The notes under the pieces are model-generated. The model was not told the DNA's origin. It saw only the letters and a list, made by a program, of their open reading frames with translations, and did no database searches. From Eriocheir sinensis (lineage: Eukaryota > Arthropoda > Malacostraca > Decapoda > Varunidae), in the NCBI RefSeq assembly GCF_024679095.1, contig NC_066543.1:17279345-17343344 (forward strand): DNA of 64,000 nt. The letters are read 5' to 3'. Position numbers and translations under genes: made by a program. Positions 11,715-24,015 of this stretch are shown here, one piece after another (position 1 is the stretch's first letter; each line of letters opens with the position of its first letter).

Positions 11715-12000
11715 CCATTTCAATTCACTCTCACTCACTCAGAATTACTCACACTCACTCCGTCACGCAATCATTCACACTCCATCACTCACACTCACAC
11801 CCACTCACTCACTTACTCACAGTTACTCACATACACTCCTTCCCTCACACATTCATTCACACTCCGTCACTCACACTAACACCCACTCATTCACTCACAG
11901 ATACTCACACTCACTCCATCACGCAATCATTCACACTCCATCACTCACAGTCACACTCACTCACTCACTCACTCACACACTTACTTACTCACTCACTCAA
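11715..12000 (+). repeat. CACT-rich minisatellite
   Basis: Degenerate tcactcacactcactcc words, with a larger period suggested by cgcaatcattcacactccatcactcacac at about 11766 and 11922. The Ser/His/Thr-rich frame is an artefact. Confidence 0.85.
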
Positions 12001-12211
12001 CACGACACACTAAACGGGCAACACACACACAAAAAAAATAAAATAAAACCAAACAAGAAAACAAACAAGCGGTATGTCATACATGAATATACGTAAAAAG
12101 TGAAAAAAAAGACAAAAAGTGATAAATTTGAATGCCTTGAGAATGATTTACAGAGAATGTATAAAAAAAAGTGCAGATTCGGGTGTGTTAAACGGTATAC
12201 AAGCCACTGAG

Positions 12212-12222
12212 ACACACACACA

Positions 12223-12277
<55 letters not shown>
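12212..12277. repeat. (AC)n microsatellite
   Basis: An AC array with one early interruption. Positions 12001-12210 are A-rich unique sequence with nothing recognised. Confidence 0.96.
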
Positions 12278-12279
<2 letters not shown>

Positions 12280-12357
12280 GCCAGTAATTGCTACCATTAT
12301 ACAGGTGTTTTGCTCTACGTGGCGTTATTAACACTCGAGCACTTTTACATCTTTTTA

Positions 12358-12730
12358 CCTCCTCCTCCTCCTCCTCCTCCTGCTCTCCTTCTTCGAGTTA
12401 TCATATTTCAGTGCATTTTTTTACTCTTTTCTTCAATATTTAACTTAAGAAAAAAATAAAAGATGATAAAAAGAAAAGGAGGAGAAGGAAGAGGAGGAGG
12501 AGAAGGGGAGAAGACGAAAGAAATATAAGAAGGAAGAGGATGAAGACGATGACAATGACAAGGAAAGTGACGAAGAACATGACACAGAAGATAACTTGTT
12601 GAAGAGAGAAAATGATGAGGAAAAAAAGAGGAAGAGGAGTAAGAAGAAAAGAAGGAAGGAAGGAAGGAAGGAAGATGTTGAAAGGAGGAAAGGAAGAAGG
12701 TGGGGCATGATGAAAATAGATTAAAGTGCA
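12358..12730. repeat. (CCT)n then purine-rich block
   Basis: A short CCT array (12360-12382) is followed by a GGA/GAA-rich tract (12455-12715) including a GGAA run near 12655-12673. Confidence 0.8.
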
Positions 12731-12746
12731 AGTCAAGGCCAAAATA

Positions 12747-12748
<2 letters not shown>

Positions 12749-12827
<79 letters not shown>
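12749..12827. repeat. (AC)39 microsatellite
   Basis: A pure AC array. Confidence 0.97.
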
Positions 12828-12831
<4 letters not shown>

Positions 12832-12879
12832 TACACAACCAAACACACCTTCCTTCAGTCATAACCCTCAACGTAAATA

Positions 12880-13198
<319 letters not shown>

Positions 13199-13267
13199 TC
13201 TGTGGCGGGAATTTGTTACCTTATGTAAATTTGTCTTTGACCTCGGGGCCAGGCAGGCTTTGACGGT

Positions 13268-13270
<3 letters not shown>

Positions 13271-13311
<41 letters not shown>

Positions 13312-13413
13312 GTTTTTTTTTACATTCCTCAACCTCAAAAGTTTGACATTTAGACATTTTTCTCTCATTTTATTGACTTTTGAGTGTGACATTGAAAAGA
13401 CTTTACTCAGTTT

Positions 13414-13456
<43 letters not shown>
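13271..13456. repeat. (AC)n and (CT)n microsatellites
   Basis: AC array at 13271-13306 and CT array at 13418-13455, with unique A/T-rich sequence between. The AC array is the inverted partner of the GT array ending at 13194, with a 76-bp spacer. Confidence 0.95.
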
Positions 13457-13457
<1 letters not shown>

Positions 13458-13489
13458 AAGTTTTAATAATTTTAGAGAAATCGAACAGG

Positions 13490-13760
13490 TAAGCAGAAGG
13501 AGTGAAAAGACGAAGATTGGAGAGAGAAAGAGAGGAGGAGGAATGGAGGGAAGGAGGTACAAAATTAGAGCATTAAAGAGTTATAAATGAAAGGAGTGAA
13601 TAGAAGAAGATGGGAGTGTGAGAGAAATGGGAAGAGGTTGACAATGATAGTGATTAAAGAAAGGAAAGATAGAGGGAGGGAGAGGGAGGTTAAAAGAGGA
13701 AAAAATGAGGAAGAAGGAAGGAGGAAAGAAGGGAAGGCAGAAGACGGAAAAAAATATGTA
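13490..13760 (+). other. Purine-rich tract, no gene
   Basis: A/G-biased sequence with short gaaagg and gggagg words. No period or protein similarity recognised. Confidence 0.6.
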
Positions 13761-13959
13761 TCCGGTAGAATGCTTGTCTTGCTATTCTTAACGAGTCCGT
13801 AACAAAACCATGAATTATTGATGTTCTTCTGTTTGAGTTACTTCCGTCTAACATTTTCCTTCTCTTTTTTCCGGGTAGTATTGCTTAAGAATCTATTTGT
13901 ACAATTCTCTCTAGCTATCACATTCGTATTTATCTATTGGTATGTGTGTATCTATCTAG

Positions 13960-14112
13960 CATGTTTTTTTTTCGATTTGACATTCCTGAAATTGACCTCT
14001 CTTCTTGGCCACTCCTTTGACCTCTATTCAGGAGCTGATTAGCGGGCTTTTTTTTATATTTTTCTTTACGCCCTTGAACTGTACTCCTTAGCTGTAAAAA
14101 AAATATATATAT
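13960..14112 (+). mobile_element. Dispersed repeat family A, copy 1 (3' end type)
   Basis: The core ttgacctctctt.ttggccactc, then a T-rich stretch, then a tgcccttga.ctg..tcctt..gtaaaaaa 3' end is shared with copies at about 27765 and 50030, and reverse-orientation 3' ends occur near 20358 and 45030. The copy ends in an A run and passes into TATA and TCTA repeats. The layout (shared 3' end, A-rich tail, then a different simple repeat in each copy) is that of a retroposon 3' end. I recall similar sequences from decapods but cannot name the family. Confidence 0.72.
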
Positions 14113-14640
14113 AATTCATCTATCTGTCTATCAGTGTCAGTCTATGTATTTACTTATCTATATCTTAGTTCATCTATATATCTATCTGTCCATTAATTTA
14201 TCTACCCTCATGTCTTTCTTTATTTCTGTCCATACTTTCACTAATCATCTATTTCCATCCATTCATCAGTCAACCCGGACGATTCATCAGTACACATAAT
14301 CATTTACCTATCCATTAAATTTTCCACCCATCTACGAATCTATTTTCCTTCCCACTTAGCCACCTATCTCTACCTTTCTATTTATCAATCTCTCTCTCTT
14401 TCCCATTTATCTTTCATATTCTTCCTCTCTCCTATTACCCCATTCTCCCTTTTCCTCCTTGCTTCTCTCACTTCAGTCCCGTCTACATTCCAATTCATAA
14501 TAATTTTGCAATCTATCATGTTATTAGCTTCTTTCCATTCATCTTTTATACATTCTTTTTCTCTCCTATTCCTCCATTCTCTCCCTGCCTCTTCCACTTC
14601 AGACCCATCTACCTACTATTCCACTTCAATCTATATTCTA
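14113..14640 (+). repeat. Degenerate TCTA/TCCA tetranucleotide region
   Basis: Interrupted atctatctgtc, ccatccattc and tctacc words grade into general pyrimidine-rich sequence. Two gccacctatc/cccatctacc-type blocks repeat loosely. No gene seen. Confidence 0.7.
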
Positions 14641-14804
14641 TTCTTTATTCTGCATCATCAAAACGCCGCGGAACATAACGGAACAGCTCAAGAAAGAATC
14701 CTAATCTCTTTATCCGCGAGTTTATCTCCATCAAAAGTACCTCCATGGGGCATTAGGAAGAGGAATATGACTTTATATGGGAAATTATGACCCTCTTGAT
14801 GGGG

Positions 14805-15715
14805 AAAGGATGAAGAAGAGGATAATAAGGGAGTAGAGGGGGTGGGAAGGGTGAGGAGGAGGAGGAGGAGGAGGAGGAAAAGGAAAGGAATAGGAAAATG
14901 TTAAAAAAAAGAGGGCAAAGAAGATGAGGCAAGGTGAGGAGGGCGAGGAAAGGAATGAGGAGAGGTCAAAGAAGAGGAGTAGCAGGGAGGAGAGGAGAGG
15001 GACGGAAGGGGAGGAGGAGGAGGAGGAGGAGGAGAAGAAGAGAGGAATGAGGAAGACTCAATGGGTTATATGGAGAGATGTTCTGTAGAGAGATGGGCAG
15101 ATATGGGAACATGAAGACTTATGAATGTTAAAGTATGGAGGAGGAGGAGGAGGAGGAGGAGGAGGGAGATTAAGAGAAGAATGCTGGAAAGGGAGAATAG
15201 GGAAGGAAGATTATGGGGTAGATATATGAGAAAGGAAAACGATGGGAAAGAAAAAATGAGAAGGAACTGATAGAGTGGGAGAAGGGAAATGTAAACGAAG
15301 GGAAAGAAGAAGAGGGAAAGATGAGGAAAAGAGGGAAGGAAGAACTTATAAGAGTATGGGAAGTATGGATAGTGGAAATGAAAGAAAGGTGGTAAGGTGA
15401 GGAAGAAAGAGAATGAGGGAGATATAAATAAAAGAGAAAATGAAATACCAACAAGATAGACGAAGGTGCTGCTCAAAGGAGGAGGAGGAGGAGGAGGAGG
15501 GTAATGGAGGAGAGTGATAAAGGAGGAAGAGGTGGAGGAATGTTAGTGAGGAAGAAGAAGGAGAGACACGTGCCGAAACCAGAGGAGCAAGGACAAGGAG
15601 GAGGAGAGGGAAAGGAGGAGGAGGAGGAGGAGGAGGGGGGAAAGAGGATGAGAAGCTGAGGGGGAAAGGAGGAGGAGGAGGGGGAGGAGGAGGAGGGTAA
15701 TACCAGCAGTGATGT
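14805..15715 (+). repeat. Purine-rich block with several (GGA)n arrays
   Basis: GGA arrays near 14850-14878, 15008-15035, 15137-15165, 15477-15500, 15615-15637 and 15667-15695 are embedded in A/G-rich sequence. The opposite-strand Phe/Leu/Ser frames are artefacts. Confidence 0.85.
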
Positions 15716-15839
15716 TATTGTCTAACCATTCTGACCTCAGGCTGATGAAGTAAAGGCCGTCTTTAGCCTCCCTCTCTCTGCTGCCTTCATCTCCCCCTTC
15801 TCTCTGTATCTATCTACTGTACCTTTCCATCAATTGATC

Positions 15840-16112
15840 TATACACCTATCCATCTATCTACTAATCTATCTGCCTATCTATCTACCTATTCTCATTATA
15901 ATCACCTTTCTTATTTACGAGTTCAGGGGCTTCTAAAAAAACAGACTATAGCTACTGTTAGAATCAAAACTTGTCTATACATTTATCTATTTATCTACTT
16001 ATCTATCTGCCTATCTATCTGCCTATTCTCATTATAATCACCTTTCTTATTTACGAGTTCAGGGGCTTCTAAAAAAACAAACTATTGCTACTGTTAGAAT
16101 CAAAATTTGTCC
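15840..16112 (+). repeat. 136-bp near-identical tandem duplication
   Basis: A block starting tctcattataatcacc occurs at 15891 and again at 16027. It includes ttatttacgagttcagggg, a seven-A run and gctactgttagaatcaaaa. Only a few substitutions separate the copies, and both sit after a TCTA/TCTG array, so the tetranucleotide probably mediated the duplication. Confidence 0.92.
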
Positions 16113-16129
16113 TTCGTATTCTCTTTCGC

Positions 16130-16312
16130 TCCAGCTCATAACTATTTCCAAGGGTCACAAAGGAGATTAGTCTTGTTTTCATGAGTATTTCTTTCACATT
16201 CATGGTACAGAAGCCTCCTTGTCAAACTATCACTTGACTCATGAAACTACCCATGGCAATACTAACATAACCTCTACCAAAGCCTGATGAAAGATGCAAT
16301 TGTAAGACCGAT
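16130..16312 (+). mobile_element. Dispersed repeat family B, copy 1
   Basis: Words such as catgagt.tttctt, ttca.ggtacagaag, tcat.aaactac and acgaaagcctg.t/ctaccaaagcctgatg occur in the same order here and at 44600-44765. The two copies look about 65-70% alike. I associate this sequence with decapod interspersed repeats but cannot name a family or class. Confidence 0.65.
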
Positions 16313-16876
<564 letters not shown>

Positions 16877-16916
16877 AGGTTGGTTCAAAATCAAGGCTGG
16901 CCACTCCTCAACAACG

Positions 16917-17036
16917 CCTCCTCCTCCTCTTTCCCCTCCTCTTCCTCTTTCTTCTCCTCTTCCTATTCCTCCTTCTCCTCCTCCTCCTCCTCTTCCTCCT
17001 CCGTCTCCTCCTCCTCCTCCTCCTCCTCCTCCACCT
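16917..17036. repeat. (CCT)n array
   Basis: An interrupted CCT/CTT array of about 120 bp. Confidence 0.92.
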
Positions 17037-17170
17037 ATCATTCTCCTGCACCATAAGAAAAAAAAGTTTCCTCCTTCCCCATGTACACACGGCGGTAACA
17101 ACACAAATACGTACACGGACGCACACACCGAAAAAAATGTTCTTTCTTGAACACACTTCAAAAAATAGCA

Positions 17171-17173
<3 letters not shown>

Positions 17174-17253
<80 letters not shown>

Positions 17254-17300
17254 ACACACATATACAGACACACACACATACATACATACATACATACAAA
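17174..17300. repeat. (AC)n passing into (CATA)n
   Basis: AC array 17174-17249, then interrupted ACAC/ATAC, ending in CATA units near 17277-17298. Confidence 0.95.
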
Positions 17301-17782
17301 TAAATAAATGCAAATAAATATAAACTCTACGGAACATTCACAGAAACATTTGCATTCATCAGTAATCAAAATATACAGTCGCACAAACAAACAAACAAGC
17401 AAACAAACAAACAAGCTACAAAAGAACAGCCTTATCACTAACAATGACAAGACACTATTTTGTCATTGTCATCATCATTATCGGCATCATCATCATCATC
17501 ATCATCACCAAACCAGTATCGCAAGAGCAACATTCCTTTCATATCAAACTTTATACGAACAAAATTTTATCTCCGTGCTCTTCCTCCTTCCCCGGCGTGG
17601 CAAGTCTCTCCCTCCCTCCCTCCTTCCCTCCCTCCCGCCGGCCCTGACCGAGAACTTGGATCCGCTAAACGTGGAGTGAGCGAGGCCATCTTCCCTCCCT
17701 CCCTCCCTCCCTTACCTGCCTCTCTCCTCCCGTACCTTCCTCCCTCCCTCTCCTCTTCCTCCTCCTTCTTGCTCGTTGCCTC

Positions 17783-17783
<1 letters not shown>

Positions 17784-17860
<77 letters not shown>
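17784..17860. repeat. (GT)38 microsatellite
   Basis: A pure GT array. The intervening 17301-17783 holds a CAAA-rich patch near 17380-17415, ATC repeats near 17460-17510 and CCCT words at 17607-17755. No gene recognised. Confidence 0.96.
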
Positions 17861-17984
17861 TTTCTTTACACATGAATCGGTTAATCTTTGGATGTAAACA
17901 TTTATATTATTTGTGATGTGAGTATTTTTTTTTCGTGTGTGTGTATATGTTTGTCGTCCAGCAATGTATATCTTTCTATTTGCT

Positions 17985-18595
<611 letters not shown>

Positions 18596-18726
18596 TCTTT
18601 TTGGCTGTCTATTTATATGTATCTAATTATCTACTTGTTTTTATGTTTATTCATTTATTTATCCATTCATTAATCTATTTACTTATCACGTTTTATCTCC
18701 ATTTACCTCTATATTTAGCCAGCCAT

Positions 18727-18728
<2 letters not shown>

Positions 18729-18821
<93 letters not shown>

Positions 18822-18865
18822 TGAGTCAGTACAGTGACTCATTTCGTCCTCGACATTCTGTGTGT

Positions 18866-18914
<49 letters not shown>

Positions 18915-18918
18915 TGTA
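18729..18918. repeat. Inverted microsatellite pair (AC)45 ... (TG)29 around a palindrome
   Basis: A pure AC array (18729-18818) faces a TG array (about 18859-18918, with TATG interruptions). Between them is TGAGTCA-gtacag-TGACTCA (18822-18841), a perfect 7-bp inverted repeat whose arms each match the AP-1 (TRE) consensus. The whole segment could fold into one long hairpin. Confidence 0.9.
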
Positions 18919-19320
18919 GGAGATATAGACAGATATGTAGATAAAGACACTGAGAGAGACAGAGACTGGCAGACAGACTGGCAAACATTGAGAGGCGAAC
19001 AAACAGAGACAAACAAAAAAAAGACACATACACACAAAAAAAAAACTCCATCCTCCATAACTCCCTCCCCTCAAACACACACAAAAAAACACGACATAAC
19101 AGACATAGGCCAAAACAAACACAGACACACACAGACTTGAAGAGACAACTGTAGCATCTCCAAGTCCCTTCCCACCTGCCCTTCCTCCCACCTGCCTCCC
19201 CCACACGTTCCCACGGCCCCCCTTCAGTCTCCCACAGTCACCAACACTTGCACGCTATTCTTCTCTTTACGCTCTGCAGCCCCGGTAATCGTTAGTGAGC
19301 TTTCAGTGTCGGGGGAGCGA
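18919..19320. other. A/C-rich spacer, no gene recognised
   Basis: Degenerate GACA/ACAC words to 19135, then C-rich unique sequence to 19320. Confidence 0.5.
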
Positions 19321-19324
19321 AAAA

Positions 19325-19945
19325 TGGACGGAAAAAAGATGGAGAGGAGGAGAAGGAGGAGGAGAAGGAAGAGAAGAAGGAGGAGGAAGGAGGAGAAGTA
19401 GGAGGAGGAAGGAGGAAAAGAAGGAGGAGGAGGAGGAGGAGGAGGAGGAGGAGGAAGAGGAAGAAGTGGAAGTTGAGAGAAAGGAAGAGATTAGATGATA
19501 TACGAATAGACAAAAGGAGAGGGAAGTTGTGGAAAGATATAGAGAAGACGGAAGAGAAAAGGAGGATAAGAGGAGAGGTAAGAAGAGAAGATGAACAGAG
19601 GAGGAAAGGAGAGGAAAGTATAGAGAAGAACACGGTGAAGAAGAGAATGAGGAGGAGATGAGAGGTAAGATGAGAAGACTGGAAGAAGGAGACGAACGAG
19701 AAAAAAGTGGGATAGAAAGAAAAAGTGAAGATGATGAAAATACTTTAAAATTAGGAAGAAGGGAGGAAGGATAGATGGAAAAGACTGAAGGATGGACTGG
19801 AAGAAGGAAGAGCTAAACACGGTAAATGAATGAAACAATGAAGGTGAAAATACTGTAAAATAAGAAGGAAGAAGGAAGGATGGAAGGAAAAGACTGAAGG
19901 AAGTGCTGGAAGGAGGAAGAGAAGGCGAAGGAGGAAGAATGAGTG
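19325..19945 (+). repeat. Purine-rich block with (GGA)n
   Basis: A GGA array is densest at 19420-19455. Two related blocks, gaaaatactttaaaattaggaag near 19735 and gaaaatactgtaaaataagaag near 19845, indicate a tandem duplication of about 110 bp. Confidence 0.82.
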
Positions 19946-19974
19946 CCAATGAGCGTGGGAACTACCGAGGAACC

Positions 19975-20345
19975 TTACACTGAACTGACTGGCGGACGAT
20001 TAGCTGAACTGCCCCTTTAGGAACTGACTGTCTGCTGCGAGGGTGACTGTCTTGTGCACGCCGTGACTGGCCGCCTCTCAGACCAGATGACTGAGGTGAC
20101 TGGTGGCCGAAGGGAGGGTTAGTGGCTGATGACTGGCTGGGGAATGGTGACTGATGACTGGAGGGAAGGCTAGGGATTGGTAATTGCGAGACTGATAACT
20201 GAGGTGTGATGACGGATAACTGAGGGAAGACCGAATGACTGGTGACCGAAGAGAAGGCTAGAGACTGGTAATTGGGATGGTGGTGACTGATGAAGGGCTG
20301 ATGATTGATGACTGATGACTGAAAGGATTGCTGGTTGCTGCAGAT
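19975..20345 (+). repeat. Degenerate TGACTG minisatellite
   Basis: TGACTG, TGACTGG and TGATGACTG words recur about thirty times, with larger blocks ggctagggattggtaattg (20168) and ggctagagactggtaattg (20265) about 97 bp apart. Scattered tgactg/gactgactaac words continue to 20700. Confidence 0.82.
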
Positions 20346-20357
20346 TAAAGACTGGAT

Positions 20358-20420
20358 ACTTTTTTTTTCAGTGAAGGAAGCTGCTCAAGGGGAAAAAAAG
20401 AAAACAGATAATAGCTACCA
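20358..20420 (-). mobile_element. Dispersed repeat family A, reverse 3' end
   Basis: A T run, cagtgaaggaagctgctcaagg and an A-rich stretch are the reverse complement of the family A 3' end (ccttgagctgcttcctt..tgtaaaa). Only the last part is recognisable. Confidence 0.6.
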
Positions 20421-21180
20421 CTACTATTTGACTGATTGGATGCTCGAATAGCTGAAGGAGAATAGACTTGACTACATAATTACTAACTGAGAAACTTCCG
20501 CGTTGGCCACACGAACAGTCCACCCAAATGACTGACTTAGCGGAAAGTATTTAGTAAGACAGATTGGCTGACGGGTTGAACGGCTGACCGACGGATTAAA
20601 CTCATCAATACCTTACGCGGATGAAGCACTGGAATGATGGACTAATTGAAAAAGAGTTAGTAGGTGACATCAAATTATAGAGTGACTGACTAACTCTATG
20701 GATGAACAGCGGATGGGATATATTTTTGTAGGTCTCTAACGGGTGAAACGCTTGAAAGATTAGACGATAACCAACCTTGTGAGAAAATAATAAATTACAG
20801 GAGTTCCCACCTGATTACTGACCGAGACACTTGCCGTCGCGTCCGTAGCCAAGTGAATGAGACAACCCTCGCCATGACAGACAGTTTCCTGAGGCGCAGA
20901 GGAAGCAACACCACCCCCACCGCCGCGCCATGACAAAAACAAACGCTGAAGAACCAAGGCCGCGAAGAAACGTGTCATTTTTTATCTTCTCTCTCCCTCT
21001 CTTAAATCTTCTCACGTTTGCCTGCTTGCTTGCCTCTGTGTATGTTCGCGTATCTTATCACGGGAAACGTTATTCTTTCTGTTCCTCTCTTTATCTGTCT
21101 CTGTCTCTGTTTCTCTCTCTCAATCTCCTCCTTGGTTTCCCTTCTTATCTGATTTTCTTTATATTCTTTTCATTTCAATA
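20421..21180. other. Mostly unique sequence, no gene recognised
   Basis: Low-repeat DNA. Short open frames of 66-83 codons exist on both strands at 20760-21181, but none resembles a known family. Confidence 0.5.
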
Positions 21181-21184
21181 ACTT

Positions 21185-21487
21185 TCCTCCTCCTTCTTAT
21201 CTTCTTCTTTCTCCTCCTACTCCTCCCCCTCCTCCGCTACCTCTTCCTCCTCCTCTTCCTCTCTCTCTTACACCTCCCCTTCCTCTTCCGTATCTTCTTC
21301 CTCCTCCGCCTCCTCTCTCACGCACCAGGTAACCCGCAGGAGCTAAGGAGCCAATTAAGGATCGAAGGGATGTAATTGTTAGGTTCCTCGCGTTTCCTGT
21401 GCGGCGGGAAGGTCGTCGCCTCGGACACTCCGGGGAACGGGACACCACGACGACTATTGCTGCTACGGCTGCTGCTACTACTACTAT

Positions 21488-21523
<36 letters not shown>

Positions 21524-21545
21524 ACACACACACACACACACGCAC
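21185..21545. repeat. CCT-rich tract and compound (CTA)n-(CA)n
   Basis: Pyrimidine-rich sequence to 21315, unique sequence 21316-21450, then a CTG/CTA array (21452-21522) ending directly in a CA array (21523-21542). Confidence 0.9.
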
Positions 21546-21622
21546 ACCGGAAGTGGCGATAACTAAAGAGTGAGATTTTTCATGCTTTTTTACATTTTTG
21601 TCGCTTGTTTACTCTTCTTGTT

Positions 21623-21752
<130 letters not shown>

Positions 21753-21804
21753 TGTCCAATAAGTTTAATGGTTTTTGGAGTCAGTAACCGCAGTGTCGCG
21801 TGGT

Positions 21805-22092
21805 ACCAGGAGGAGAAGTAGGAGGAGGAAGAAGAAGAAGAGGAGGAGGAAAAGGAGAAGGAGGAGGAGGAAGAGGAAGAAATGGATGAATAAAAGGAAA
21901 AAGACAAAGAAGAATATAAAAGAACATATAAAAAGAACAAGATAAAGAATACGAAATTGAACAAGAAGAAAAAAGGAAAAGAAAATGTACAGGACCAAGA
22001 TGAGGAAGAGGAGAAGGAGGAAGAGAATGCAAAGGAAATGAAGGAGGAAAAAATAAAAAGAGGAGGAAGAAGAGGAGGAGGAGGAGGCGTCT
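21805..22092 (+). repeat. Purine-rich block
   Basis: GGA/GAA words throughout, with an A-rich centre. Opposite-strand Phe/Ser/Leu frames are artefacts. Confidence 0.8.
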
Positions 22093-22104
22093 TGCTTTCC
22101 TCAC

Positions 22105-22385
22105 CACTCCTACTGACTAACCATTAACATCCCCCATCCCTGAATACCAACCCATCACAACCCATCAACACCACTACCACCCATCACCAACCTTCATCAC
22201 CACCACCCATTAGCACCAATCACTAGCTATCACCACCCATCAGCACCCATCCCATCCCATCACCCATCACAACCACTGTCCCTCTATTCACTTAAAACCA
22301 CTGATCACCACCATTCATTCCGCCCTTTACCTTCCCACCTCCACAGATCATCACCACCACCACCATCACCACCACTTTCACTACC
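22105..22385 (+). repeat. CACCA/CCCATCA-rich tract
   Basis: Degenerate cccatcaacaccactaccac words with almost no G. Similar in kind to the C-rich tracts at 2085-2730 and 28240-28700. Confidence 0.75.
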
Positions 22386-22814
22386 AATAGGACCATGAGA
22401 CATTTACCTACGACATTAAACAAAATATATAAAACATGAATAATAGATAAGAGACGAATCGAAATGTTTCCTAGTAGCCATATATAGTTGTTCATCCTCC
22501 AGTGAATAAGAGGAAAAACGAGGAAGAGGAGGAAAGAGTGGATTGATCTTATACATTGAGATATACACATACATGTAACAGTATACATATGTGGAGGAGG
22601 AGGAAATAGAGGAGGTAGAAGACGAGGGGAATGAATAAGTAGTCCACGGTGGTTGTGTCCGAGAAGAGTGCTGAAGATTAGGAGGGGGAAGTGGAGGAAA
22701 AAAGAGGAGGGGGAAAGAAGAGGAAGAGGAAGAGGAGGAGGAGTAGAAGGAGGAAGGGCACTCGTAAAATACCAGAAGGAAGGACCACAACGAATCAGCT
22801 CTTTCTCAACACTT

Positions 22815-22817
<3 letters not shown>

Positions 22818-22866
<49 letters not shown>

Positions 22867-23020
22867 ACCACGCAAGAATGCACAAACACAGAGACAAAAA
22901 TGCAGAATACGAGAAAAAGAAAAAAAAGGTAAATACACACACCACACACACACACACGCACACACACACACACACACACACGCACATACAAGCATACACA
23001 CATACACACACACACAGGGT
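22818..23020. repeat. (CT)n and impure (AC)n arrays
   Basis: CT array at 22818-22860 and AC array with CG and CATA interruptions at 22936-23018. Confidence 0.93.
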
Positions 23021-23195
23021 ATCAGTAGAGGAGTCCTTTTCGTATCGTCTCCTCGGAACGAACACTGGGCGCGGGAAGGTTAATGAGGTGACCACAAGCT
23101 TGGATTACTCTCTTCCGTCACGTTGAAATTTCCACTCGACAAATCCCGTACGCCAGAGAGAAAGAAGAAGAAAAAAAAGAGGAAGAAGAGAAAAA

Positions 23196-23310
<115 letters not shown>

Positions 23311-23347
23311 ACCGTGGGAAGATTGTAATGCAACAAACGCCGCTGTG

Positions 23348-23348
<1 letters not shown>

Positions 23349-23396
<48 letters not shown>

Positions 23397-23466
23397 CGTC
23401 CGTCTGTCTGCCTGTCTTGAAACGACCTTGATTCTCCAGGTCCGGCCACGGCCACGCTAGAGGATG

Positions 23467-23505
<39 letters not shown>

Positions 23506-23552
23506 AGTAAATTTAGAAAGATGTTTTAACTATTTTTATACGTGTGAAAAAT

Positions 23553-23594
<42 letters not shown>
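23349..23594. repeat. (GT)n, (AC)n, (GT)n cluster
   Basis: GT at 23349-23393, AC at 23473-23500 and GT at 23557-23593. The first two form an inverted pair with a 79-bp spacer. Confidence 0.94.
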
Positions 23595-23595
<1 letters not shown>

Positions 23596-23639
23596 AGAGA
23601 TAGTTTGCGGGCGATAAGAGGAACTGCGATCTTCGATAT

Positions 23640-24015
23640 TCGGAGGTACAGACGTGACGCGAGGGAAAGAAAGAAGGGCGAAAACATAATAGAAGAAAGA
23701 CAAGGTAAAGAAGCAAATAAAGAAAAAGTGAATGCTAAAGAAATAGAGAAAGAAAGATAGTAAGAAAGTTTGATAGGAAAAAAAGAAAGGAGAGAAAGTA
23801 AAACAAAGTAAGGAAGAAAGAAAGAAAGAAAAAGACAAAAAAAGGTTGAACGAAAAGGAGAACAGAAAGACGAAAAAAGGAAATATAAATTCAAGAAGAA
23901 AAAGAAAGATAAAATAAAAGGAAATACATAGTGAAAAATATAAAAGTTGAAAATTATACAAAACGAAGAAAGACAAATGAAAATACTGGAAAATAAAATA
24001 GCAGAAACAACTCAA
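23640..24015 (+). other. A/G-rich GAAA tract
   Basis: Degenerate gaaagaaag words, very low T on the plus strand. No gene recognised. Confidence 0.7.
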
